From Loktanella sp. UBA3435 (GTDB lineage Bacteria > Pseudomonadota > Alphaproteobacteria > Rhodobacterales > Rhodobacteraceae): 8,923 nt of DNA. The position numbers and the translations under genes were made by a program. Positions 1-7,191 of the stretch are shown here, piece after piece (position 1 is the first letter of the stretch; each line of letters opens with the position of its first letter). The notes below the pieces were generated by a model. The model searched no databases, was not told where the DNA came from, and saw nothing but the letters and a program-made list of their open reading frames with translations. The stretch lies in NCBI GenBank assembly GCA_002378665.1, contig DFSO01000040.1, positions 31,725 to 40,647 on the forward strand, in the 5' to 3' direction.

Positions 1-75
1 GTGCACCGATCTGTGCAGGTCCACAACGCTGCGGGTGCAGTTTGTGTATTTTGGACAAAGCGAGGTGGGGCTGGT

Positions 76-91
76 TTGCAACTGCTTGCAA
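76..91. promoter_or_regulatory. Operator-like paired palindrome upstream of the TPR gene
   Basis: TTGCAA occurs twice, separated by CTGC. Each hexamer is its own reverse complement, so the whole site is a 16-base inverted repeat (TTGCAA-N4-TTGCAA), ending 35 bases before the start of the TPR gene. This shape is what dimeric helix-turn-helix regulators such as LacI-type proteins bind, but no regulator gene is in the window and I cannot name a match. The rest of bases 1-126 shows no gene and no convincing promoter. GTGCA recurs at 1-5, 13-17 and 35-39 without obvious meaning. Confidence 0.25.
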
Positions 92-126
92 TGTATCGTG
101 TCGGCACGGTATTTTGAGGAAATGGT

Positions 127-1117
127 ATGATTGAAGCGGTTTTGGCATTTTTAACGGAATACGCGGTTGAACTTGGCGGGGCTGCTGCTGGTCTTGCAAT
201 TGTAGAGACTGTATTCAAACCATTTCGGCGGCTGTTCGGGAAAACCGAGACGGTAAAGCTGGATGCCGAGACCAAAGCGGCGTTGGCGCCAGTTCAAGCG
301 AAAGATGTAACCGCACTGACGGTACCTGAGTTCATTCGCATACGCCGAGAACTCAAGGCTGATATCGAGTTGGAGCTTGAGACAGCGCATGACTCCGACA
401 AGCAAGTTTTGCGGGCGCGGATTGCGGAGTTGGAAAATCAAATCGCGAATCCGACAGACGCGTTGGCGGAGGCGAATAAGCGGATTGCAGATTTGGAAGA
501 AATTCTTGATCGCGCGGGCAACGATATTGGCGGGGACCGAATTATCGAGGCAAAGGCGGCGTTGGAACTGGGTGACTATTCGATTGCCGATGAGATATTT
601 GCCGAGATCGAGGCGAGGGAACAGATGGCCGTGCAAAATGCGGCACGTGCTGCGTTCGGGCGCGGGGAAGTGGCCGAAGCGCAGGTGCGCTGGCACGATG
701 CTTATGAGCATTTCAAACGCGCGGTTGGGCTGCATGAGACGATGGATCATCTGAAGGCCTATGCGCGGATGACGTGGCGTTTAGCGAAGGGGGATGAGGC
801 TGTCGCCGTGTGCGAAAAACTTGTTGCTATCGCCAAAGCGGAATTTGGTGAAGGGTCAGGGGCGGTATTCGGAGGCCGAGGCGTTATACCGCGAGGCGAT
901 TGAGATCGGTGCGGCGACGATTGGGACGGCGCATCCCAATTATGCCTCCCGCCTGGGTAACCTTGGTGTGAATATGTATTATCAAGAGAAATTAGCCGAG
1001 GCGTGTGCGTTGTTGGAGCAGGCGCTTGTTATTCGTAAGGCGGCCTTGCCTGCGGATCATCCTGAGATTGCGGTGAATGAAGCTAACCTCGCTGTTGTTC
1101 TCACCAAGCTTCCTTAA
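127..1117 (+). pseudogene. Coiled-coil/TPR-repeat protein gene broken by deletion and frameshift
   Basis: The gene starts at ATG 127 with a good Shine-Dalgarno GAGGA at 116-120. The first frame gives a hydrophobic N-terminal segment (about residues 4-30, possible membrane anchor), a basic stretch (KPFRRLFG), a charged coiled-coil region (about 70-130, with LRARIAELENQI and KRIADLEEIL), and then helical repeats from about 138 on (AALELGDYSIADEIFAEIEA). Around bases 851-860 the reading switches frame. Frame 1 runs into a stop at 901-903, while frame 2 continues from about 857 as QGRYSEAEALYREAIEIG and on to TAA 1115-1117. That part holds two 42-residue kinesin-light-chain-like TPR units, the second starting EKLAEACALL. 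Joining the frames directly leaves no first helix before GRYSEAEAL, so roughly 16 residues seem to be missing. A real deletion therefore fits better than a one-base sequencing error. I recall intact relatives, often multicopy, in Rhodobacteraceae. The role is unknown, probably protein-protein interaction. The gene is judged non-functional as sequenced. Confidence 0.8.
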
Positions 1118-1197
1118 CCCCGCAAAACCATCCCGCTGCCCTTGTTTCTCGGCCCGCCAAACGGCACTCTGGCGCGGAATGATTTAAGGGCGATGTT

Positions 1198-2595
1198 ATG
1201 ATTCCTGTTCAGGGTTACGACGGTAAGACGGTTGCGGTTTTGGGGCTTGGTCGCTCTGGTCGTGCGGCGGCGATTTCGCTGGCGGCGGGGGGGGCAAAGG
1301 CTGTTGTCTGGGATGATGGTGCCGCGGCGCGTGAGGCGGCGGAGGCCGAAGGATTTGAGATCCGTGATCTGACCAAGGCGGGTGGATTTGACGGGGTCGA
1401 GCGTTTGATCGTGTCCCCCGGAATTCCGCATTTATATCCAAGTCCGAATAAGGTGATTGCGGCCGCTTGGGCAGCGGGTGCGCCTGTCGACAATGATATT
1501 GGCTTGTTCTTTCAATCCTATGCGACTGACGAGTGGGAGGATTTCACGACCATTCCAAAGGTGATAGCGATTACGGGGTCGAACGGGAAATCGACGACCT
1601 CGGCCTTGATCCACCATATTTGCGTAGAGAATGGTCGTGCGAGCCAGCTTGCGGGCAATATTGGCCGTGGGGTTTTAGATATCGAGCCTGCCCATGATGG
1701 CGAGGTCGTGGTGCTGGAGTTGTCGTCGTATCAGACCGATCTGGCGCGGAGTTTGACCCCTGATGTGGCAGTTCTGACGAATATCTCGCCTGATCATTTG
1801 GATCGTCATGCGGGGCTTGGTGGGTATTTTGCAGCCAAGCGTCGGTTGTTTGCCGAGGGCGGCCCTGATCGTTGTGTGATTGGCGTGGACGAGATCGAGG
1901 GTCAGTTTTTGGCCAATCAACTGGCCGAGGGTGCGGCAGATGACCGTGTGATCCGTGTATCGTCGGGACAAAAGCTGGAGACCGAGGGCTGGACGGTTTT
2001 TGCGCGTAAGGGGTTCCTGAGCGAGTACCGTAAGGGGCGTCAGGTGGCATCAATTGATTTGCGCGAGATCGCGGGATTGCCCGGTGCACATAACCATCAG
2101 AATGCTTGTGCCGCCTATGCCGCGTGCCGCACTTTGGGGTTTAGTCCCAAGGGGATTGAGGCCGCGTTGCATTCGTTTGGCGGTTTGCCGCATCGTTCAC
2201 AGGTCGTGGGCGAAAAGGATGGCGTGCGCTTTGTGAACGATAGTAAGGCCACGAATGTGGATAGTGCAGCCAAGGCGTTGCAGGCGTTTCCGCGCGTGCG
2301 CTGGATTTGCGGTGGTTTGCAGAAAGAGGGTGGGCTTTCGGGGCTGTTGCCGCATGTGGGATCAGTGGCAAAGGCCTATGTTATCGGGCGGGAGGCCGAG
2401 GATTTCGCCCGTCAGTTAGTCGGCGTTGAGACGCTTGTTTGCACGACGATGGAAGCGGCGGTTGCTGCGGCTGCGGCGGATGCTGTGAGCGGCGATGTTG
2501 TTTTGCTGGCGCCTGCCTGCGCGAGTTTTGATCAGTATGATAATTTCGAGCAGCGCGGCGATGACTTTATGGCGCAGGTGCAGACTGTCATTTGA
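1198..2595 (+). CDS. murD: UDP-N-acetylmuramoyl-L-alanine--D-glutamate ligase
   Basis: MurD is the cytoplasmic ATP-dependent ligase that adds D-glutamate to UDP-MurNAc-L-Ala in peptidoglycan precursor synthesis. At 465 residues it is somewhat longer than the E. coli enzyme (about 438). The N-terminal UDP-binding domain has GLGRSG (16-21). The central ATPase domain has the P-loop ITGSNGKST (125-133), LAGNIG (151-156), LELSSYQ (173-179) and TNISPDHLDRH (194-204). Lys214 in GYFAAKRR sits where the family has its carbamylated lysine. HNHQN (298-302), HRSQ (332-335) and VNDSKATN (346-353) follow, and the C-terminal domain ends with LLAPACASFDQYDNFEQRG (436-454). All key motifs are present, so it should be active. 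ATG 1198 is preceded by AAGGG (1186-1190) at good spacing. It lies 80 bases after the broken TPR gene, and the next gene downstream is convergent. Confidence 0.98.
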   Translation: MIPVQGYDGKTVAVLGLGRSGRAAAISLAAGGAKAVVWDDGAAAREAAEAEGFEIRDLTKAGGFDGVERLIVSPGIPHLYPSPNKVIAAAWAAGAPVDNDIGLFFQSYATDEWEDFTTIPKVIAITGSNGKSTTSALIHHICVENGRASQLAGNIGRGVLDIEPAHDGEVVVLELSSYQTDLARSLTPDVAVLTNISPDHLDRHAGLGGYFAAKRRLFAEGGPDRCVIGVDEIEGQFLANQLAEGAADDRVIRVSSGQKLETEGWTVFARKGFLSEYRKGRQVASIDLREIAGLPGAHNHQNACAAYAACRTLGFSPKGIEAALHSFGGLPHRSQVVGEKDGVRFVNDSKATNVDSAAKALQAFPRVRWICGGLQKEGGLSGLLPHVGSVAKAYVIGREAEDFARQLVGVETLVCTTMEAAVAAAAADAVSGDVVLLAPACASFDQYDNFEQRGDDFMAQVQTVI

Positions 2596-2627
2596 AACTA
2601 ATAGCTTTGGGAATAGGTTTTGGGCAG

Positions 2628-2657
2628 CGTCGGTATGAACGACGGGCTATCACTTTT
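2628..2657 (+). terminator. Weak terminator-like hairpin after murD
   Basis: CGTCG (2628-2632) and CGACG (2640-2644) form a five-pair stem with a seven-base loop. A short TTTT follows at 2654-2657 after nine other bases. It sits in the 77-base gap between murD and the convergent glycosyltransferase gene, where a terminator would be expected. The stem is short and the T run is detached, so this is only a candidate. Confidence 0.25.
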
Positions 2658-2672
2658 GACGTATGATTTCGC

Positions 2673-3506
2673 TTAGAAAATCTTGGAATCCTGCTTGCCT
2701 GACAACATCCACCGATCAAAGGCATTGATGTTGGAAAAGCGCAGAAATTCGCGGAAATTTGGTGGCGTACTCGGATCGCGGTTGTCCATGCGGGCGATGT
2801 CGGCGGGGGTCATGTCATCGTAGGTGTAAAGCTGTCGAAAGAGCCGTGAAAACCTTGGAATGCGGATATTGTTGCGGATCAGTTGTGGCAGTGGGACGTG
2901 CATCACGACGGGTGTGAATGCTGCGACTTTCTTGAACTTCTTTTCGGCGGCGTGCTGTTTCAGGAATTTTTCGCCTGCAACAAATTGATGTTCAAATTGG
3001 ACAAAGGACCAGTTTTTGGCCTGTAGCCGTACGAGGTTGAAAAAGCCGACGTCGGAATAGGTGTAGCTGTTTTCATAGAGGTAGGCGCCGATCTCGGAAG
3101 AGTAGGTGGCCTTGAATCCGCTGCGCGAAAAGCGGTTGTCGATCATTGCGATGTCGGGGTCGCGTGCGAAGACGCCGGCGTATTCGGTGAGGATTGCTGC
3201 ATCAAACGGGCGCACCATTTGCATGTCGTCTTGGACCGTGGCCATTTAGTCGTAGCCGCGTGCAATCGCGGTCTCATACCCGAGTTGCAGGTTTTGGTAG
3301 AGGCCGCCGTGTCGCCCTTTGCCACCTGGGCCGAGGATGAATTCATAGCCCGATTTGGCTGCGATTTCGGCGATCTCAGGTTTCGGGCTGTGGTCGTCGA
3401 TGATGAGGACGTCGATGTGCCCCGCCATTTTCCGAAGCGACTTGAGGCAGTTTTCAAAGGCGAGTGGGCGGTTGTAGCTCGTTACGACCAGAAGGATTTT
3501 GTCCAT
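2673..3506 (-). pseudogene. Family 2 (GT-A) glycosyltransferase gene interrupted by an in-frame TAA
   Basis: Read on the minus strand from ATG 3506, this encodes a GT2-type glycosyltransferase of 277 codons including one internal stop. The first 86 residues contain the opening beta strand VTSYNRP (8-14) and the nucleotide-binding aspartates IDDHS (36-40). TAA at 3248-3246 is codon 87. The same frame continues at once with ATG 3245 and MATVQDDMQMV, where QDD (92-94) is the DXD-like metal/sugar-nucleotide site, then about 180 more residues to the stop at 2675-2673. In this fold GYD followed by an aromatic residue and VQDDMQ reads as one strand. The stop therefore most likely replaces a tyrosine (TAC or TAT to TAA). 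Neither half alone has a complete active site. No Shine-Dalgarno precedes ATG 3245, and the one before 3506 is weak. The gene starts 29 bases after the flavoprotein gene and is probably in its transcript. The sugar and acceptor cannot be told. Confidence 0.8.
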
Positions 3507-3535
3507 GTGCGTCACTGCTTTCGTTTTGGGGCACA

Positions 3536-4705
3536 TTAAGCGCGGATGGCTTGGCCTGCGGCCCAGCCTGATGACCAAGCCCATTGGAAGTTGTAGCCGC
3601 CCAGCCAGCCTGTCACATCAACCGCTTCGCCGATGAAGTAGAGGTTTGGCATCGATTTTGCGGCCATGGTTTTGCTGTCGAGGTCTGCTGTGTCAACGCC
3701 GCCAAGGGTAACTTCGGCGGTGCGGTAGCCTTCGGAGCCTGTGGGGACTTGGACCCAAGTGCGTAAGGCTTCGCAGATTTCTTCGAGTCTGACGTCGGAT
3801 TGGTCTGCGACGGTGCCGCTCATGTCGATGTGGTCGGCAAGGTAAGCCACCAGTTTTGACGGGAATTGTTGGCTGATGATTGTTGTCACCAGCTTGCGGC
3901 CGTCGGTTTTGCGGGCGGCCTTGAGATGGCCAAGCAGGTTTGTCTGCGGGATCAGGTCTGTGGTGATCGGGTCGCCGTCTTTCCAGTAGGAAGAGGCCTG
4001 CAGGATCGCGGGGCCAGAGAGACCACGGTGGGTAAAAAGCATGGCCTCTTCAAAGGTGGTGCCGTTTGCGGTGACCCGCACGGGCAGGGCGGTGCCAGCG
4101 AGGGGTTTGAACCGCTCGTCAGTGAAGGTGAGAGGGACGAGTGCTGGCCGTGTCTCAACCACGTTTAGGCCAAACTGTGTGGCGATTTGATATGCGAGGC
4201 CTGTTGCACCCATTTTAGGAATGGATTTTCCACCAGAGGCCATCACGAGGTTGGTCGCTGTGACGATTGTTGGTTGGTCATCGCGGGTCAGGGTCACTTG
4301 GAAATGGGTGCCATCGTGGCTGATCTCGGACACTTCGGTTTGGAGCCAAAGTTGGGCCTGCTTCATCTCGGTGCGCAGCATGGCGATGATGTCTTTGGCG
4401 GTGTCGTCGCAGAAAAGCTGGCCGAGTGTTTTCTCGTGATAGCCGATGCCGTAGGAGGCCACGAGCGAGATGAAGTCCCACTGTGTGTAGCGTTTGAGCG
4501 CAGATTTCGCGAAATGCGGGTTCTGGCTGATGAAATTGGCCGCCGTGGTGTGCATGTTGGTGAAATTGCACCGCCCGCCACCAGAGATGCGGATTTTCTC
4601 GCCTGCGGTTTTTGCGTGATCTACGATGAGGACATCCGCGCCCGCGTGGGCTGCGCACATCATGCCTGCGGCGCCAGCGCCGATAATAAGAGTTTTGACT
4701 TGCAT
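3536..4705 (-). CDS. HI0933/BaiN-family NAD(P)/FAD-dependent oxidoreductase (flavoprotein)
   Basis: This is a 389-residue flavoprotein of the HI0933/YhiN/BaiN family, a usual length for the family. The FAD dinucleotide fold is at the N terminus (LIIGAGAAG, 6-14). The family signature GEKIRISGGGRCNFTN follows at 35-50. Further family blocks are ASGGKSIPKMGATG (156-169), LFTHRGLSGPAILQASS (223-239), EVTLGGVDT (331-339) and the C-terminal FAD-contacting IGEAVDVTGWLGGYN (358-372). All are intact. Physiological substrates are unknown for most members; BaiN itself has been linked to bile-acid reduction in gut clostridia, which should not be carried over here. Start ATG 4705 is set by the conserved beginning QVKTLIIGAG, but there is no clear Shine-Dalgarno. 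It is transcribed away from ftsW, with the broken glycosyltransferase downstream, and lies between murD and ftsW in the wrong orientation for the wall operon. Confidence 0.92.
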   Translation of the reverse strand: MQVKTLIIGAGAAGMMCAAHAGADVLIVDHAKTAGEKIRISGGGRCNFTNMHTTAANFISQNPHFAKSALKRYTQWDFISLVASYGIGYHEKTLGQLFCDDTAKDIIAMLRTEMKQAQLWLQTEVSEISHDGTHFQVTLTRDDQPTIVTATNLVMASGGKSIPKMGATGLAYQIATQFGLNVVETRPALVPLTFTDERFKPLAGTALPVRVTANGTTFEEAMLFTHRGLSGPAILQASSYWKDGDPITTDLIPQTNLLGHLKAARKTDGRKLVTTIISQQFPSKLVAYLADHIDMSGTVADQSDVRLEEICEALRTWVQVPTGSEGYRTAEVTLGGVDTADLDSKTMAAKSMPNLYFIGEAVDVTGWLGGYNFQWAWSSGWAAGQAIRA

Positions 4706-4920
4706 AAGATGGGGGTGCCGCGAAAAAGGGTTTGACGCAAGGGGGCATGTGCGTGATCTGGCGCAGTTTGCGGATTGGGCGCGGCAGGTGTCGGCCCTTG
4801 GTGGGGTAAAGATGTCGGCGCAGTGGCGCTAATTGTTGTGGAAATCCTTGGTCATATGGGCTACGGCTGGTGTCAGACCCGAAAAATCGGGCGATTTGAG
4901 GCAGTATTGGCGGTATATCC
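4706..4920. promoter_or_regulatory. Divergent intergenic region between the flavoprotein gene and ftsW
   Basis: These 215 bases separate two genes read in opposite directions, so they should carry promoters for both. In particular ftsW-murG-murC cannot be read through from murD without crossing about 2 kb of antisense genes. I could not find a -35/-10 pair of convincing quality for either direction. Short open frames here are not supported by a start site or by composition. Confidence 0.5.
4878..4897. repeat. Overlapping inverted repeats upstream of ftsW
   Basis: Two inverted repeats share bases. CCCGA-AAAA-TCGGG (4878-4891) is a five-pair hairpin with a four-base loop, and AAATCG-GG-CGATTT (4884-4897) is a six-base palindrome pair with a two-base centre. 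They end 23 bases before the ftsW start. The second looks more like a protein-binding site than an RNA hairpin. No T run follows, so this is not a standard terminator. Confidence 0.35.
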
Positions 4921-6087
4921 ATGACGGAAATGGTCTATGGCACGGTCCCAGTTTACACTGGCGAACCTATTCTTCCACGGTGGTGGCGGACGATTGATAA
5001 GTGGACGATGTCGTGCATTTTGGTCCTTTTCGGGATTGGATTGCTGCTTGGCTTGGCCTCTTCTCCACCACTTGCGAGCAAAAACGGCCTTGAGCCATTC
5101 CACTATGTGACGCGTCAGGCCTTTTTTGGCAGTGTCGCGATGATCGTGATGTTTGGCGTCTCGATGATGACGCCGCAGATGGTACGCCGTATGGCGGTTC
5201 TTGGATTTCTTGTCTCTTTTGTTGCCTTGATGGGCTTGCCGTTTTTTGGCACCGATTTTGGCAAGGGTGCGATTCGCTGGTATTCGCTTGGGTTTGCCTC
5301 GTTCCAGCCGTCCGAGTTTTTGAAGCCCGGTTTTGTCGTTGTCGCCGCTTGGATGATGGCTGCGAGCTTTGAGGTGGGTGGCCCTCCGGGGCGGATGTAT
5401 TCCTTTGTTTTGACGACTGTTATCTGCCTGTTCCTCGCGTTGCAGCCCGACTTTGGCCAAGCGTGTCTTGTGCTATTCTCGTGGGGCGTCATGTATTTTA
5501 TCGCAGGTGCGCCGATGATCCTGCTTTTGGGCATTGCGGGGCTGGTCGTGATGGCGGGCTCTTTTGCCTATTCGAATTCAGAGCACTTTGCCCGCCGTAT
5601 TGACGGGTTCTTGAACCCTGAGGTCGATCCCACGACGCAGCTTGGCTATGCCACAAACGCGATCCGTGAGGGTGGCTTCTTTGGTGTGGGTGTGGGCGAG
5701 GGGCAAGTGAAGTGGTCGCTGCCTGATGCGCATACCGATTTTATCATTGCTGTGGCCGCCGAAGAATATGGCCTGATCTGTGTACTGATCATTATCGCAC
5801 TTTATACGGTGATTGTAGTGCGCTCGCTTTTGCGCCTGATGAAAGAGCGCGACCCGTTTATCCGTCTTGCTGGCACGGGTTTGACCTGTGCGTTTGGCGT
5901 GCAGGCGATGATTAACATGGGCGTTGCTGTCCGCTTGTTGCCTGCAAAGGGCATGACATTGCCATTCGTGTCCTACGGTGGATCTTCGCTGATCGCTGGT
6001 GGTATCGCGATGGGCATGCTTTTGGCGCTGACGCGGACCCGTCCGCAGGGCAAGATCGGTGATATTTTGATGCGGAGAACACGGTGA
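4921..6087 (+). CDS. ftsW: Septal peptidoglycan glycosyltransferase FtsW
   Basis: FtsW is the SEDS-family membrane enzyme that polymerises lipid II at the division septum together with its class B penicillin-binding protein partner FtsI. The protein has 388 residues and about ten hydrophobic segments (roughly 28-48, 63-83, 91-109, 132-150, 157-175, 178-195, 198-216, 281-302, 312-335, 347-370). Family motifs are RWYSLGFASFQPSEFLKP (119-136), QPDFGQA (175-181), GVGVGEG (255-261), PDAHTDFI (268-275) and LPFVSYGGSSL (347-357). Asp273 matches the catalytic aspartate of SEDS enzymes. Location just before murG separates it from the elongation paralogue RodA. ATG 4921 has only a weak purine stretch upstream (GGCGG, 4909-4913). 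ATG 4930, three codons in, is an alternative but no better supported. The stop overlaps the murG start. Confidence 0.96.
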   Translation: MTEMVYGTVPVYTGEPILPRWWRTIDKWTMSCILVLFGIGLLLGLASSPPLASKNGLEPFHYVTRQAFFGSVAMIVMFGVSMMTPQMVRRMAVLGFLVSFVALMGLPFFGTDFGKGAIRWYSLGFASFQPSEFLKPGFVVVAAWMMAASFEVGGPPGRMYSFVLTTVICLFLALQPDFGQACLVLFSWGVMYFIAGAPMILLLGIAGLVVMAGSFAYSNSEHFARRIDGFLNPEVDPTTQLGYATNAIREGGFFGVGVGEGQVKWSLPDAHTDFIIAVAAEEYGLICVLIIIALYTVIVVRSLLRLMKERDPFIRLAGTGLTCAFGVQAMINMGVAVRLLPAKGMTLPFVSYGGSSLIAGGIAMGMLLALTRTRPQGKIGDILMRRTR

Positions 6088-7169
6088 CCAAGTTACTTGT
6101 AATCGCAGCGGGTGGTACGGGCGGGCATATGTTTCCTGCCCAAGCGCTGGCCGAGGCGATGCTGGCTAAGGGCTGGCGCGTAAAGTTATCAACCGACGAG
6201 CGCGGTGCGCGGTATGCGGGCGGTTTTCCTGATGCGGTTGAGATCAATGTGGTGAAGTCTGCCACCTTTGCCCGTGGTGGTATTGTGGCGAAACTCGCTG
6301 TGCCGTTTCGGATTTTGACGGGGGTTGCTGGCGCTATGTGGCGGATGTTCCGCGAGCGCCCTGACGTTGTTGTGGGCTTTGGCGGCTACCCTGCGATCCC
6401 CGCGATGGCGGCGGCTTGGGTGTTCCGTATCCCGCGCATGATCCACGAGCAAAACGGTGTGCTTGGTCGCACCAACCGCGTGTTTGCCAAGCGGGTGGAT
6501 AAGGTGGCTTGCGGCATTTGGCCGACAACTTTGCCCGAGGGCGTTGAGGGTGTGCATGTTGGCAATCCAGTGCGCGCGAGCGTTTTGGAGCGTGCGGGGG
6601 CGGGATATATTCCGCCCGGTGATTATCCGATGTCGATCTTGGTCATGGGTGGCTCTCAGGGTGCGCGTATTCTGTCCGATATTGTCCCGCCTGCGATTGA
6701 TGCGCTTCCAGAGCATATTCGCCGCAATGTCCGCGTCGCCCATCAGGCCCGTGATGAAGATATGCAGCGGGTTGCGACCTATTATGCGGATGCGCTGATT
6801 TCTGCGGATGTGCAGCCGTTCTTTGATGATGTGCCGAACCGTATGTCTGAGGCGCAGCTGGTGATTACCCGCTCTGGTGCCTCGACGGTTGCAGATGTGA
6901 GCGTGATTGGCCGCCCTGCTATTTTCGTCCCCTATGCTGCGGCAACAGGTGACCATCAGACCGCCAATGCGCGGCAATTGGTGGATGCGGGAGCTGCGAT
7001 TTTGATCCCTGAGGATGCGTTCACGGTGAAGGCTTTGACGGCGCAAATAGAGACAATTTTGACCAATGACGCGGGGGCGCTGAAAATGGCCCAAGCTGCA
7101 TTGGCCTGTGGAATTCCAGACGCGACGACCCGCCTTGTGGCTTTGGTCGATGAGCTGGCTGATAAGTAA
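6084..7169 (+). CDS. murG: UDP-N-acetylglucosamine--N-acetylmuramyl-(pentapeptide) pyrophosphoryl-undecaprenol N-acetylglucosamine transferase
   Basis: MurG is a peripheral inner-membrane GT-B enzyme. It moves GlcNAc from UDP-GlcNAc to lipid I, giving lipid II, the substrate polymerised by FtsW. The protein has 361 residues, a normal length. It shows the N-terminal glycine-rich AGGTGGHMFPA (9-19), the second glycine loop GFGGYP (98-103), HEQN (121-124), GNPVR (160-164), the third glycine loop GGSQGA (189-194) and the donor-binding ITRSGASTVADV (261-272), followed by GDHQTANA (289-296). The start is GTG 6084, overlapping the ftsW stop in GTGA. GGAGAA at 6073-6078 lies at suitable distance. This arrangement points to translational coupling with ftsW. 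MurC begins 22 bases after its stop. Confidence 0.97.
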   Translation: MTKLLVIAAGGTGGHMFPAQALAEAMLAKGWRVKLSTDERGARYAGGFPDAVEINVVKSATFARGGIVAKLAVPFRILTGVAGAMWRMFRERPDVVVGFGGYPAIPAMAAAWVFRIPRMIHEQNGVLGRTNRVFAKRVDKVACGIWPTTLPEGVEGVHVGNPVRASVLERAGAGYIPPGDYPMSILVMGGSQGARILSDIVPPAIDALPEHIRRNVRVAHQARDEDMQRVATYYADALISADVQPFFDDVPNRMSEAQLVITRSGASTVADVSVIGRPAIFVPYAAATGDHQTANARQLVDAGAAILIPEDAFTVKALTAQIETILTNDAGALKMAQAALACGIPDATTRLVALVDELADK

Positions 7170-7191
7170 TAAGAATTGAAAGTTTAAGACT

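Noticed and set aside
86..115. TTGCAA and TATTTT with 18-base spacing as a -35/-10 promoter for the TPR gene
   Set aside because: Transcription would start around base 122, after the Shine-Dalgarno at 116-120, so the message would lack its ribosome binding site.
151..750. A 199-codon minus-strand frame over the TPR gene
   Set aside because: The plus strand gives a coherent coiled-coil/TPR protein with a good ribosome binding site; the minus product has no recognisable pattern.
1155..1174. CGCCA/TGGCG hairpin between the TPR gene and murD as a terminator
   Set aside because: The stem is five pairs with a ten-base loop and no T run follows; it could occur by chance.
3507..3584. A longer N terminus for the glycosyltransferase from ATG 3584
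   Set aside because: The extra 26 codons overlap the flavoprotein gene end and show no conserved character. MDKILLVVTSYNRP from 3506 is the normal start of a GT-A fold.
4187..4735. A 182-codon plus-strand frame over the flavoprotein gene
   Set aside because: The opposite strand encodes a complete HI0933-type flavoprotein with all motifs; the Cys/His/Gly-rich product here is the antisense by-product.
4873..5460. A 195-codon minus-strand frame covering the ftsW promoter and N terminus
   Set aside because: The product is highly basic and low in hydrophobic residues, as expected for the antisense of membrane-segment codons.
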